The translations under genes and the position numbers were made by a program. A model generated the notes under the pieces. That model was not told the origin of the DNA, made no database searches, and saw only the letters and a program-made list of their open reading frames with translations. Positions 1 to 8,809 of a DNA stretch of 64,000 nt are shown piece after piece. The stretch comes from Adhaeribacter rhizoryzae (GTDB lineage: Bacteria; Bacteroidota; Bacteroidia; Cytophagales; Hymenobacteraceae). The stretch's first letter is position 1, and every line of letters starts with the position of its first letter. The stretch covers positions 22,929 to 86,928 of the forward strand of contig NZ_VWSF01000026.1 of NCBI RefSeq assembly GCF_008629685.1, given 5' to 3'.

Positions 1-589
1 CAATATCTCGGCGCTTGGCTTCTTTAAAAAACAACTCGGCGGGGCGTTGCCGGAACATATTAAATATTATCTGCACCGTGGTTACGTTCGGGTATTCAAT
101 CGCTTTCAGGGCTTCTTCTACTTTCTCCACACTTACGCCCATATTCAAAATTTTGCCTTCTTCTTTCAGCCGATCGAATAGCTCGAATATTTCGGGACGG
201 TAATACACATCGGTGGGCGGGCAATGCAACTGAATCAGGTCAAGAGTTTCGAGGCCCATATTTTCCAGGCTGTTTTCCACGAACTTGCGCAGGGCTTCGG
301 GCGTGTACGATTCGTTCACGTGCGGACTCAGGCGGCGGCCGCATTTGGTAGCTACCGCAATTTTTTCGGAGCGGCTGCGCACCAACCGGCCAACAGCTTT
401 TTCGCTTTCGCCGTCGCCGTACACATCGGCGGTATCAATAAAATTAATGCCCGCATCTACGGCAGCGTTCAAAATATTATCGGCGTTTTCATGGCTGAAT
501 GTTTCACCCCACTTCCCGCCTACCTGCCAGGTACCTAAACTTATTTCGGATATTTCTATCCCGGTTTTTCCTAATTTTCTGTATTTCAT
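1..589 (-). CDS. aldo/keto reductase, 3' end cut by window edge
   Basis: The minus-strand frame starts at an ATG at 587-589 and stays open to the window edge, giving about 196 residues of a protein that is usually about 320. It begins MKYRKLGKTGIEISEISLGT, the typical first strand of NADPH-dependent aldo/keto reductases. It carries the GINFIDTADVYGDGESE segment with the catalytic Asp and Tyr of the family, followed by VATKCGRR, the usual catalytic-lysine strand, and LDLIQLHCPP, where the active-site His lies. The protein would reduce an aldehyde or keto sugar in the cytosol; the substrate cannot be told. No close partner gene is visible. The family call is secure and the specific function is open. 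Confidence 0.93.
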   Translation of the reverse strand, partial: MKYRKLGKTGIEISEISLGTWQVGGKWGETFSHENADNILNAAVDAGINFIDTADVYGDGESEKAVGRLVRSRSEKIAVATKCGRRLSPHVNESYTPEALRKFVENSLENMGLETLDLIQLHCPPTDVYYRPEIFELFDRLKEEGKILNMGVSVEKVEEALKAIEYPNVTTVQIIFNMFRQRPAELFFKEAKRRDI

Positions 590-803
590 TTTATTAATTT
601 TGTTCAATCTGATAAAACCCTTGGTATTATTTTCAACCTCAACCGCATAGCGCTATAAAGTTTACAGCTTTTACGCAAAAGTAAATTTTTGAAGAAGGTT
701 TATAAAAAATATTCCAAGGTTCAGATTAAATATTAGGCAGAGCTACTTAAAAGGCTGTTTTGATTTGAATTTAAACCTTTTTAATATTCATTGAGCCCAT
801 ATT

Positions 804-860
804 TGTCATTCAGGAGGAACCTATTTGGCGACCTGCTAAATAGGTTCCTCCTGAATGACA
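804..860. repeat. Repeat family A, copy 1: 23-bp perfect hairpin
   Basis: Two perfectly complementary 23-base arms (804-826 and 838-860) flank an 11-base loop. The arm core is GTCATTCAGGAGGAA. Near-identical copies lie at 25550-25634, 29733-29789 and 52814-52872. The shared flank reads roughly GAGTTACTTAAAC on the right. This is the main content of the 590-926 stretch between the reductase and the TonB receptor. It looks like a non-coding palindromic repeat of REP or MITE type. Confidence 0.85.
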
Positions 861-926
861 CCGGTGAGTTACTTAAACTTTATGTTATATGATGTAAGTT
901 ATTAAATCAGAATACCATCTAAAACG

Positions 927-966
927 AAAAATCCCGGAATAGACTAATTATCAATTCCGGGATTTT
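927..966 (-). terminator. Hairpin terminator after the TonB receptor gene
   Basis: A 13-bp stem with core ATCCCGGAAT/ATTCCGGGAT is bounded by A- and T-runs on both sides. It ends 18 bases past the stop of the receptor gene at 985. The T-run on the minus strand follows the stem, as in an intrinsic terminator. The symmetry would also let it stop plus-strand transcription. Confidence 0.7.
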
Positions 967-984
967 ATTACCTAAACTTTTAGG

Positions 985-3447
985 CTACTCCGTGCTCAAG
1001 GTTTTGGGTTTGGCCGTAGGCGATTGGTTCAGGCGATAACTGAGGGTGAGGTTAACTTGTCTTCTTCGGCCTTGGTTTTCGCTGCGGGTGTAAAAGGTAA
1101 CGCCTTCGCCACTCTGCCCCCGGTAAACCGACCGGTTAATGCGGCTGTTAAATAAGTCGAGGGCGTTCAGGGTAATCGTGCCTTTTTTATTCCACAAATC
1201 TTTACTAACGCCCAGGTCTAAATAATATAAAGCCCGCATACTGCCTTGCGGGGTTTTCTGGGGCGCTTCGTAGTTGGCCCGTACCTGGAAATCAATATTT
1301 TGGGGCAGGATAAACCGCGAAGTATGCCGGGCAAACCAGCTATAGGTATTGGTGCTGAAATTTTCTTCGAAATTGCTGCCGTCTATAACCGATCGGAAAA
1401 AATTCAGGCTTTGGTCCAGTTTCCACCAGGCAGCAGGGCTAAACGAACCGGTAAATTCTGCGCCAAAAGCATCTTCACCTTCCAGGTTCTCGGGGCGAAA
1501 AGAAGCAATTCCGGCGGCGTTTACCCGCCGGATAGTAGCAATGCGACCAATGGAGTGCCGGTAAAACAACGAAGAAGAAAGCGTGCCTTTATCGAAATAT
1601 TTAATGTGGCCGGCATCAAACGCATTCGTAAACTCGGGGTCGAGGTTGGGATTACCGGTGTTTACATTCCGGCTATCTGAAAACGTAGAATACGGGCTTA
1701 ACTCGTTGTACACCGGCCGACGCACCCGGCGGCTGTAACTCACCTGCAAGGCGTGGTCTTTGGGCAAATTATAAGTAAAATGCGCACTCGGGAATAAATT
1801 GGTGTATTGGCGCGGATTTACTTCGTTGGTTTCTTGCAAGGTAGTTTTTACATCGGTTCGCTCGGCGCGCAAACCCACCTGGTACGATATTTTTTTGGTT
1901 TTATTTCCCAAAATACCATAAGCCGCATTAATATTTTCGTCGTAAATAAAATAATTATCCAGGCCGGGTAAAGGGGTTATTTCGCCGTTGCCGTCCTGGT
2001 TGCCTACTAAATAATCATTTACCATGTCCCGGAAGCTGCTCCGGATACCGGCTTCCAATTTACCACCTTCGCCAAAAGGCTGCACGTAATCAATCTGCGT
2101 TAAATATTGCTTTTCGAACTCATCGTTCAACGACCGCTGAAACAAAGATTTAGAAAGGTCGCGGTTACCATCCGGAGCATACGTATCTTGGGTATAAATC
2201 TGGTCGGAGTTCTCCCAATAATCCAGGAACCGAAAATCGGCGGTAAGCTCCTGCCCTTCTTTGGCAAAGGTTTTCTTGTAGCTAAGGGCATATTCGGCGT
2301 TTACTTCGTCTTCGTCTTCGTCCTGTTTACGTTTGGTAAAGCTTTGCAAGGTTTCGTTGCCCAGGTAATCGTCGTAGCGAATATTGCGGATGCGGTTTAC
2401 GTCGCTGCGCCGGAATAAATAAGAGGCTGTTAAAATACTGGTTTCGGTGAAAAAGAAATCGAGCCCGCCCCGAATATTGTTGTTAAAGCCCCGCAGGTTG
2501 GTATTAAATTTTTGCCGCGTAATAAAGGTTTCATCGTCGGATTTTAACTCCTGGTACATCGAGCCCCGGGCTGGAGTCAGGCGATAAGCCAAGCCGTAGT
2601 TCAGGAAAAAGTTAACGCGTTTGTGCCGGTAATTTACGTTGGCCGAACCGCCGTAATTGGTAGGCTCGCCGGCAATAACTTCAAAAGAACCATTAAACCC
2701 GCTTTTCCGCTCTTTTTTTAAAACAATATTAATAATCCCCGACATACCTTCAGCTTCGTAACGGGCCGAGGGGTTGGTAATAATTTCTACTTTTTCGATT
2801 AAGCTGCCCTGTAGTTGCTGCAAACCGCTGCCGCCTTTAAAACTTACCAATCCCGAAGGCTTCCCATCAATCAAAATCCGCACGTTTTCGCTACCCCGCA
2901 GTTTTACGTTACCTTCTGCATCTACCGATACCGATGGAATATTGCTTAATATTTCGGTGGCCGAACCGCCGGCATTGGCTAAATCCTGACCAACGTTAAA
3001 TATTTTTTTATCGAGCGATAATTCCATGGTGCTTTTTTCGGCTTGCACCACTACCTCGTTCAGGGTTTTGCCCGCCGATGCTTCCAGTTTTAAAGTACCT
3101 AACTGGTGTTCTGTTTTATCGTTGGTTAAGGCAAAAGCGGGTGATTTAAAAGCTTTGTAACCCATAAATTCAATCAGGGCATAATATTCACCCAGCGGCG
3201 CATCCAGCGTAAACTGGCCGGCCTCGTTGGTAATATTGCCCGAAACCAAAGCATTATCGGTGCTTTTAAATAACCGGACGGTGGCGTAAGGTAATGGTTC
3301 GCCGGTTACCGCATCCTGCACCTTCCCTTTTACGGCATCTTTTTTTGCAGCTTGAGCCAGGCCCAATAGCGGCATTATCAAGAGTAATAAAAAACTAAAT
3401 CCGGTTAAGTAAACTTTGCTTTTTTTGAAAAGTATAATTTTAAACAT
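985..3447 (-). CDS. outer-membrane beta-barrel TonB-dependent receptor
   Basis: This 820-residue protein has an N-terminal signal peptide (residues ~12-33, ending GLAQA). A carboxypeptidase-regulatory-like beta-sandwich follows (KGKVQDAVTGEPLPYATVRL, about residues 40-125). Then comes a plug domain (ATEILSNIPSVSVDAEGNVKLRG; IEKVEIITNPSARYEAEGMSGIINI, about 160-245) and a long aromatic-rich C-terminal barrel. This layout is the Bacteroidota outer membrane beta-barrel family rather than SusC: there is no STN domain, and no SusD partner is adjacent. Such receptors import or bind ligands at the outer membrane with TonB energy; the ligand is unknown. It lies downstream of the GH125 and GH43 genes in the same direction but 317 bases away, so it may be a separate unit. 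Confidence 0.92.
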   Translation of the reverse strand: MFKIILFKKSKVYLTGFSFLLLLIMPLLGLAQAAKKDAVKGKVQDAVTGEPLPYATVRLFKSTDNALVSGNITNEAGQFTLDAPLGEYYALIEFMGYKAFKSPAFALTNDKTEHQLGTLKLEASAGKTLNEVVVQAEKSTMELSLDKKIFNVGQDLANAGGSATEILSNIPSVSVDAEGNVKLRGSENVRILIDGKPSGLVSFKGGSGLQQLQGSLIEKVEIITNPSARYEAEGMSGIINIVLKKERKSGFNGSFEVIAGEPTNYGGSANVNYRHKRVNFFLNYGLAYRLTPARGSMYQELKSDDETFITRQKFNTNLRGFNNNIRGGLDFFFTETSILTASYLFRRSDVNRIRNIRYDDYLGNETLQSFTKRKQDEDEDEVNAEYALSYKKTFAKEGQELTADFRFLDYWENSDQIYTQDTYAPDGNRDLSKSLFQRSLNDEFEKQYLTQIDYVQPFGEGGKLEAGIRSSFRDMVNDYLVGNQDGNGEITPLPGLDNYFIYDENINAAYGILGNKTKKISYQVGLRAERTDVKTTLQETNEVNPRQYTNLFPSAHFTYNLPKDHALQVSYSRRVRRPVYNELSPYSTFSDSRNVNTGNPNLDPEFTNAFDAGHIKYFDKGTLSSSLFYRHSIGRIATIRRVNAAGIASFRPENLEGEDAFGAEFTGSFSPAAWWKLDQSLNFFRSVIDGSNFEENFSTNTYSWFARHTSRFILPQNIDFQVRANYEAPQKTPQGSMRALYYLDLGVSKDLWNKKGTITLNALDLFNSRINRSVYRGQSGEGVTFYTRSENQGRRRQVNLTLSYRLNQSPTAKPKTLSTE

Positions 3448-3764
3448 AATTATGAGGTGGATAAGGCTTTGATGCAGGCGTTTAAGTGAATATTATATCG
3501 GCAAATTACAAACCGATTTACAGAATTGAACTAATATAGGTCAAAATATTCTCAAAAATTAACTGGTTATTAAAGTTGGGAAATATGGCGCTTCCTAAGT
3601 TTGTGCCAGCCCGAACGGCCTTGTTTGGTCTGTCTCCTCCCACCTCCCCACGAAAAAAGATAGGTACTTGCGCACCTATCCTTTGCTTCTTTACCGGAAT
3701 GCTATGCACCCAAAACCGAAGAACATCAGTCAGCATACCTTAATACTGGAGCTACGCCTTGGTA
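3448..3764. other. gene-free stretch with degenerate repeat
   Basis: No convincing gene. From about 3594 to 3720 the DNA resembles 5571-5675: both contain CCTAAGTT near the start, GTTTGGTC in the middle, and CGGAATGCTA(C/T)GCACC near the end. A small hairpin GATAGGT/ACCTATC lies at 3659-3680. A 72-codon minus-strand frame here (3518-3736) has no family signature and covers the repeat, so I do not call it. Confidence 0.45.
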
Positions 3765-5180
3765 TCAAGCTAAAAGCTTCGGATTTTCCTGGTAAGTTTT
3801 CCAGAGTAACTCGCCGAATAAAGTATTAGCCCAAGCAAACCACGAGCGGGTAAACTTTTTCGGGTTGTCTTTATGAAAAGATTCGTGCATAAATCCGGTG
3901 TCGCCGTGGGTACTTTTTAAGGCTTGAATACAGCTTTTAATTTCCTGCGGGTCTTGGCTGGTGAGGGCGCGCATGGTAATACTCATGGGCCAAATCATGT
4001 CCTGACCAACGTGCGGCCCGCCAATACCTTCGGCCGCACTACCTTTAAAAAAGAAAGGATTATTTTTGGAGAGTATAAATTTGCGTGTATTCAGGTAAAC
4101 GGCATCAGTCGGGGAAATGGCTCCTAAGTAAGGGAGCGACAGTAAACTGGGTACATTGGCATCGTCCATTAAATACGCGCTGCCAAAGCCATCTACTTCG
4201 TAAGCATAAATTTTTCCGTATTTCGGGTGGTTTACCGTCGCGTGCTCCTGTAAGGCTTTTTCTACTTCGTTTGCTAAGGTCAGCAGTTCTCCGGCAGTGC
4301 CTTTGTCCTGGGCAATTTTCTCCATCATGGTGGCCGCTTGCCGTAAACTCACTGCCGCAAAAAAGTTAGACGGAATTAAAAAAGAATAAACAGTGGCATC
4401 GTCGCTGGGCCGGAACGAAGAGCAAATTAAACCGACCGGGTTTACCGGATAACCGTAGCCGCTCATGGGCAAAGTATCGGTCGCGTGCGGCGTGGTACGC
4501 TGAAATCTATAAGGGCCTTTATTTTCCTTGCGCTGCTGTTCCCGGAAAGTTTTAAGGGTAGCTTTGATGGCCTCCTGCCACTGGCTATCGAAAGGTTTGG
4601 TATCGTTGGTGGTTTGCCAGTAGTGGTAAGCCAGCCGGATAGGATAACACAGTGAATCTATTTCCCACTTCCGCTCGTGTACGCCGGGCTGCATCTTGGT
4701 TAAGTCTTTGCTCCACTCCCCAACTTTGGTATCGTCGCCGTAAAAAGCATTGGCGTAGGGGTCTTTTATGACGCAGCGGGTTTGGCGATTAATTACCCCG
4801 GCCACCAGTTGTCGGAGCGGTTCATCTTTTTTCAGAAACTTTAAATAAGGCCACACTTGCGCCGAGCTGTCGCGCAGCCACATGGCATCAATATCGCCGG
4901 TGATAACATACGTATCGGGCTTGCCGTCTTTTACGGTGTGGGTAACGGTGGTATCGAGGGTGCTCGGAAAACAATTCTCAAATAACCAGGCCAGTTCTTT
5001 ATCTTTTACTTTCTTTTTAAATTCTGCAATAGCACTTTCAACGGATTTACTGCTGAAATTACGTTTGGCAGCGGGTACACGCACCACCGGAAAATCAGCT
5101 GCTGCTGTTAATGCTAAGGGGTTTAAGTAGGCACCAGCGCTCAGTAAGGCCGCGTTTTGGATAAAGGTTCTTCTTTTCAT
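3765..5180 (-). CDS. glycoside hydrolase family 125 (exo-alpha-1,6-mannosidase)
   Basis: The 471-residue protein begins MKRRTFIQNAALLSAGAY, a Tat-like signal peptide. The body carries the GH125 (formerly DUF1237) signatures: VITGDIDAMWLRDSSAQVWPY near residues 92-112, a WEIDSLCYPIRLAYHYW helix near 170, and late GGPHVGQDMIWPMS and DTGFMHESFHKD segments. The length fits the family. GH125 enzymes are metal-independent exo-acting mannosidases on alpha-1,6-linked mannose, so the likely job is periplasmic trimming of mannan or N-glycan fragments. The same-strand GH43 lies 785 bases upstream, and the SusCD/phosphoesterase operon lies further up. The family call is firm; substrate in this organism is inferred. 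Confidence 0.94.
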   Translation of the reverse strand: MKRRTFIQNAALLSAGAYLNPLALTAAADFPVVRVPAAKRNFSSKSVESAIAEFKKKVKDKELAWLFENCFPSTLDTTVTHTVKDGKPDTYVITGDIDAMWLRDSSAQVWPYLKFLKKDEPLRQLVAGVINRQTRCVIKDPYANAFYGDDTKVGEWSKDLTKMQPGVHERKWEIDSLCYPIRLAYHYWQTTNDTKPFDSQWQEAIKATLKTFREQQRKENKGPYRFQRTTPHATDTLPMSGYGYPVNPVGLICSSFRPSDDATVYSFLIPSNFFAAVSLRQAATMMEKIAQDKGTAGELLTLANEVEKALQEHATVNHPKYGKIYAYEVDGFGSAYLMDDANVPSLLSLPYLGAISPTDAVYLNTRKFILSKNNPFFFKGSAAEGIGGPHVGQDMIWPMSITMRALTSQDPQEIKSCIQALKSTHGDTGFMHESFHKDNPKKFTRSWFAWANTLFGELLWKTYQENPKLLA

Positions 5181-5746
5181 TCTAAATTAATATTTAGGCA
5201 TACAAAACTTAGTAACTCCTGTTGCCGCACTTTTGCGCTTGCTTCTCAGGAAGTATAAATCATGCTGCCTGCTACACACGGTAAAAAAGTCTTGGGCGTA
5301 AACAAATATTCAACTATTCTTCTCCATTATTTAATTAACACGAAAAGTAGGAAGAATATGAGGAAAATAAAATTTAACAGATTTTGAAGCGGTTTGAGTT
5401 GGTAAGATAATTCCTGTGGTTAGCTTGCTCAAAGGACTTTTCTTTAAAGCAATATTATGCTACTTTTTGTTATTATTTACTAGAGAGATTTTTTACTTGA
5501 AAGATTGTTAGGTGTTTACCTTTTGAAAGATTACATCTTTCAATGCAAAAGTGCTAACTAATATTTCAAGCCTAAGTTGCCTCCTGCCCGGCGGGGCCCG
5601 TTTGGTCATTCGGGCTGCTCATCTTTCCTTTCCTCCTCCGTCGGAATGCTACGCACCGGAAACCTGAAAGGCCCTCATCGCCCAAACTGCTGTAGTTTAC
5701 TTCGTAGCTGCTGCTATTCCCTATTAAATTATAGCAAAATAAATAT

Positions 5747-5791
5747 TAAGATATAGTACAATAAATATTAAAATATAGTACAATAAATATT
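5747..5791. repeat. short AT-rich tandem repeat
   Basis: A unit of about 22 bases containing AATATTAA(G/A)ATATAGTAC is repeated twice, and a third partial unit follows (CAATAAATATT). Nothing links it to a function. Confidence 0.7.
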
Positions 5792-5839
5792 TCTTAAAGC
5801 TTATTCTATAATCTTCAGGCCGCGATTAACTGTTAGGCT

Positions 5840-5879
5840 GGCTCCCCGCCTAAGTTTAGGAGGGGTTGGGGGTGGTTGT
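5840..5879. repeat. Repeat family E, copy 1 (C-rich CCCCTCCT element)
   Basis: The core reads CTCCCCGCCTAAGTTTAGG then AGGGGTTGGGGGTGGTTG. The reverse-complement form recurs at 49259-49294 and 63251-63288 with the shared CCACCCCTGCCCCTCCT string. It is probably a dispersed intergenic repeat. Confidence 0.6.
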
Positions 5880-5964
5880 TTTATTAAGCATTTCCTCAAA
5901 ATAATATTGAGTTCTATACTTTTTAAAATCAACTAAAGCAAAATCCAAATACTCGCTTTAAATA

Positions 5965-7017
5965 TTAACGGCTGCCTACTTCTTTGGCTTGGGATTGCAG
6001 GAAATAAAAGCTTTTTTCGTCGGCTACCAGTTTATCTGTTTTGGTTGTTTTATCTTTTACAAACCGGATTTTTACAATAGCCGTTTTACGGGGACTGACT
6101 TTAGTAGCTGAAAAATGGGTGTGCAATACGTACATTAGATTTCCTTTTTTATCTTTTACAAAATCGCCGTGGCCGGTGCCGTTGTGGCCTATATTGTTTT
6201 TGCTGATAATGGGGTTGCCTGTGTACTTCTGCCAGGGGCCATAAGGGCTATTACTTACCGCGTAGCCAACAGCATAATCGGGGTTCCGGAAATCGTTGGT
6301 AGAATAAACAAAATAATACAGGTTTTTATGTTTTAAGATAGAGGGGCCTTCGGCTACGGGCCAGGGTGCCTTGGCGGTATTTTCCCAGGGTTCTACGGCG
6401 GTAATACATTCTTTCAGGGTTTCGGGTTTAATGGCACTTAGGTCGTCGGTCATTTCGGCTACGAAGAGGCGGTTGCCCTGGGTGAGACGCACGTGGTATA
6501 AATATTTGCGGCCATCGTCGTCAATAAACACAAAAGGATCTATCTGCTTTACCGGGGCGGTAAGCGGCTGCTTTTGGGTTTGGGTAAATGGGCCCAGCGG
6601 ACTACTGCTGGTAGCAATGGCAATTTGCTCGTTGGCGGTATAAGCCATGTAAAACTGATTCTGGTAATAAAATACCTGCGGCGCCCAGAAACCCTGTTCG
6701 CCGAAAGCATCGCCTTTCCGAAGGGCGTAGCCGTTGTTTACCCCTTTCGGACCTTCCCAGCTTTTTAAATCTTTGGAGGTATAAACCATAAAACCCAGGT
6801 TGGAATTACCTCCTCCGGTGCCGTATAAATAATATTGCCCTTCGTGGTAAAATATGGTTGGGTCGGCGAGGTAAATATCGGTCTGGCTGTTTTCTGGTTT
6901 TACCTGGGCAAAAGCTACCGGGCCAGACCAGAAAAGCAGGAACAAAACAGAAACAAAGGACAGCGGCAATTTTACTTGCTTTAAAGCATCAGGCTTGGCA
7001 AAAATATTCATTTCCAT
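5965..7017 (-). CDS. glycoside hydrolase family 43 protein
   Basis: The 350-residue protein has a signal peptide (hydrophobic residues ~17-37, cleavage near FAQV). It is followed by a single five-bladed GH43 domain. The three catalytic acids are visible: Asp52 in IYLADPTIFYHEGQYYLYGT, the pKa-modulating Asp in QIDPFVFIDDDGRKYLY, and the acid Glu in VAEGPSILKHKNLYYFVYS. GH43 members are inverting arabinosidases, xylosidases or galactosidases; the exact specificity cannot be read here. A periplasmic or secreted site is likely. The start could also be the second Met, two codons in. It shares its strand with GH125 downstream and the SusCD operon upstream. Confidence 0.93.
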   Translation of the reverse strand: MEMNIFAKPDALKQVKLPLSFVSVLFLLFWSGPVAFAQVKPENSQTDIYLADPTIFYHEGQYYLYGTGGGNSNLGFMVYTSKDLKSWEGPKGVNNGYALRKGDAFGEQGFWAPQVFYYQNQFYMAYTANEQIAIATSSSPLGPFTQTQKQPLTAPVKQIDPFVFIDDDGRKYLYHVRLTQGNRLFVAEMTDDLSAIKPETLKECITAVEPWENTAKAPWPVAEGPSILKHKNLYYFVYSTNDFRNPDYAVGYAVSNSPYGPWQKYTGNPIISKNNIGHNGTGHGDFVKDKKGNLMYVLHTHFSATKVSPRKTAIVKIRFVKDKTTKTDKLVADEKSFYFLQSQAKEVGSR

Positions 7018-7306
7018 TGCGGATGATATTTATAGTATGGGCTGGTAAAGCCCACAAATATATTCCTTTTCCGGAATTAGGTTACCCGAACCTCATAAGG
7101 TAAACTATTTGCCCGAACACTAATGCTAAAAAAACAAAACGGCTGCTTTGTCCTTAAAACAAAACCTCAGCTATTTTGAGTCTTCCGAAGGAAGACTTAA
7201 GACTTTTAATGCAACCGGAGGAACTCTGTTCCGGTAAATACCAGCAAAGATTACTATCCGGATAGAACTACCAAATGAGAATTTATACGAATATTGATTG
7301 GTTATT

Positions 7307-7418
7307 GCGCTTACATTATTGTAGTCCTGTTGAGCCTGTCGAAACATCTAATAATTATTTAAGGCTGTTATAGATCCTTCGACAAGCTCAGGATGACAGA
7401 TAATGTACCTTTAAGCGC
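7307..7418. repeat. Repeat family B, copy 1 (AAGCTCAGGATGAC element)
   Basis: The element is bounded by GCGCTTA and TAAGCGC as terminal inverted repeats. Inside are TTGAGCCTGTCGAAACATCT on the left and ATCCTTCGACAAGCTCAGG on the right, which are partly complementary. Copies lie at 30488-30573, 46191-46284 and 60625-60739. It is about 112 bases, non-coding, and resembles a MITE-like palindromic element. Confidence 0.8.
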
Positions 7419-7485
7419 ACTTTCAATTTGATAGGGGTATTATTTTCTCCTTTCTTGTAGGAAGTCGGAGACTTCCCATTTCATG

Positions 7486-7519
7486 AAAAGTTTGTAGTCT
7501 CCTGCGGAAGACTACAAAC
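7486..7519 (-). terminator. probable terminator of the SusCD-phosphoesterase operon
   Basis: An 11-bp perfect stem GTTTGTAGTCT/AGACTACAAAC (7490-7500 and 7509-7519) has an 8-base loop. On the minus strand it is followed by TTTTC. It lies 60 bases past the stop of the last phosphoesterase gene at 7580. Confidence 0.6.
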
Positions 7520-7579
7520 AGCGGCAGAAATCATCAACCAGAACAGTTAAATAAATAACTGGCAGACTGTATACACACC

Positions 7580-8797
7580 TTAAACAAACTTTTTCTTAAT
7601 ACTGTATTTGCCTACTTCTTCTCCGTCGTCGCGGATCATTCTTAAGTTTAATTCTTTTTTAGTGGCGTGTAGCTTTATCAGCGTTCTTTTACCCTCCAGC
7701 GGTCCGCCGCCAATTACGATTGGGTAGTTATGGGTAGCATCGGCATCGTGGGTGGCGTAGCGGTGCGTATGGCCCGAAAGCATTAAATCTATTTTGCCCT
7801 TGTTAAACAAGGGGCCGAAAAGCTGCCGGCAGTGCAGGGTACCGTGCCAATCGCCGGAATGATAAGGGGAAATATGAATCAGCACTATCCGGAAAGCTGC
7901 TTTTTTAAACGCTTCGGATTCTATTTCATTTTCCAACCATTTTTGCTGCACTTCGCGGTACTCATCAAAAGCGGCTAAGCCGTTATATTCCCAGTTGTCA
8001 TCGGTTTTATCTTCGCCGGAATCCAGGATAACAAAGCGCACCGGCCCACGGGTAAACGCGTAGTAATATTTATCGGTGGGGTAAGTAAAATAATCGGGTA
8101 GTTGCCGGGCAAAACTGCCTCTAACTTCGTGGTTGCCCTGCACAAAAATAAAAGGCACTTCTTTCGAAAACACCTCGGCGCAAGGTTTCAGCAAATGGTC
8201 TATTACCTGCTCTTCGCTATCCACGTGGTCGAAACAATCGCCGTTTAAAACCACAAAATCAAAGTCGCGGGTATTGCCGGTGTAGCCGTGCTTGTATAAT
8301 AATTGCGGAATGGTTTGGGGCCGATCGTGAATATCGTTTAAGATAACCATTTTAAACGCTTCCACGTCTACGGCCGGCGTTTTAAAACCGTAAATGATAC
8401 TTTGCAGCGGCTCGCCGTACGTTACTTTAGAAGCTTGAAAATGCAATATTTCTTTGGAGTTAATCCGGTATTTGTATTCAGAGCCGGGTTTTAAGTTTTT
8501 AATCGTAACTTTATTAATGCGGTTATTCGCTTGAATAAGGCCATTTCGGGCAGTATAAGCCTTTAAGCTCAGGTAGGTACCGGAGCCGTACTCTACCCAG
8601 CTCAAGCTGTTGTTATTTGTAATCCAAACAATGGTCACTTCGTTGGGCTGCAGATTTTGCAAATAAGGTCCGGCAATAAAAGTATTTTTTTCGTTGGTTT
8701 TATTATTATTAACTGCACTTAAGGCCGGCAACGATAGCGTACTTAAAACCCCAATTTTAGACAGCTTTTGAATAAATAATCTTCGGTTGAAAGGCAT
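7580..8797 (-). CDS. Tat-type metallophosphoesterase with purple-acid-phosphatase N domain
   Basis: This 405-residue protein starts MPFNRRLFIQKLSKIGVLST, a twin-arginine signal. Residues ~40-140 form a fibronectin-like PAP N-terminal domain (YLQNLQPNEVTIVWITNNN; LKPGSEYKYRINSKE). The calcineurin-like phosphoesterase core follows, with the metal motifs ILNDIHD, LNGDCFD, QGNHEVRG, HISPYHSGDWHG and SGHTHRY. A two-metal phosphatase in the periplasm is expected; the substrate is unknown. It lies 12 bases downstream of a paralogue with the same architecture and length, so the two arose by tandem duplication. They follow SusC and SusD on the same strand, though 468 bases separate the pair from SusD. 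Confidence 0.93.
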   Translation of the reverse strand: MPFNRRLFIQKLSKIGVLSTLSLPALSAVNNNKTNEKNTFIAGPYLQNLQPNEVTIVWITNNNSLSWVEYGSGTYLSLKAYTARNGLIQANNRINKVTIKNLKPGSEYKYRINSKEILHFQASKVTYGEPLQSIIYGFKTPAVDVEAFKMVILNDIHDRPQTIPQLLYKHGYTGNTRDFDFVVLNGDCFDHVDSEEQVIDHLLKPCAEVFSKEVPFIFVQGNHEVRGSFARQLPDYFTYPTDKYYYAFTRGPVRFVILDSGEDKTDDNWEYNGLAAFDEYREVQQKWLENEIESEAFKKAAFRIVLIHISPYHSGDWHGTLHCRQLFGPLFNKGKIDLMLSGHTHRYATHDADATHNYPIVIGGGPLEGKRTLIKLHATKKELNLRMIRDDGEEVGKYSIKKKFV

Positions 8798-8809
8798 ATT
8801 TAAATTGCT

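Larger units (their letters stand above)
5181..5964. other. gene-free stretch with several repeats
   Basis: No coding frame of merit. The stretch contains the degenerate repeat at 5571-5675 (a relative of 3594-3720), an AT-rich tandem repeat near 5747-5791, and a C/G-rich dispersed element at 5840-5879. It separates GH125 from GH43 and so argues against a single tight operon. Confidence 0.5.
7018..7579. other. gene-free stretch rich in hairpins
   Basis: No gene is seen. The stretch holds a short palindrome AGTCTTCCGAAGGAAGACT at about 7180-7200 and Repeat B copy 1 (7307-7418). It also has a GAAGTCGGAGACTTC palindrome near 7461-7475 and the terminator-like hairpin at 7490-7519. Confidence 0.55.

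Noticed and set aside
3518..3736. 72-codon minus-strand frame between TonB receptor and GH125
   Set aside because: Covers degenerate repeat DNA and lacks protein-like composition.
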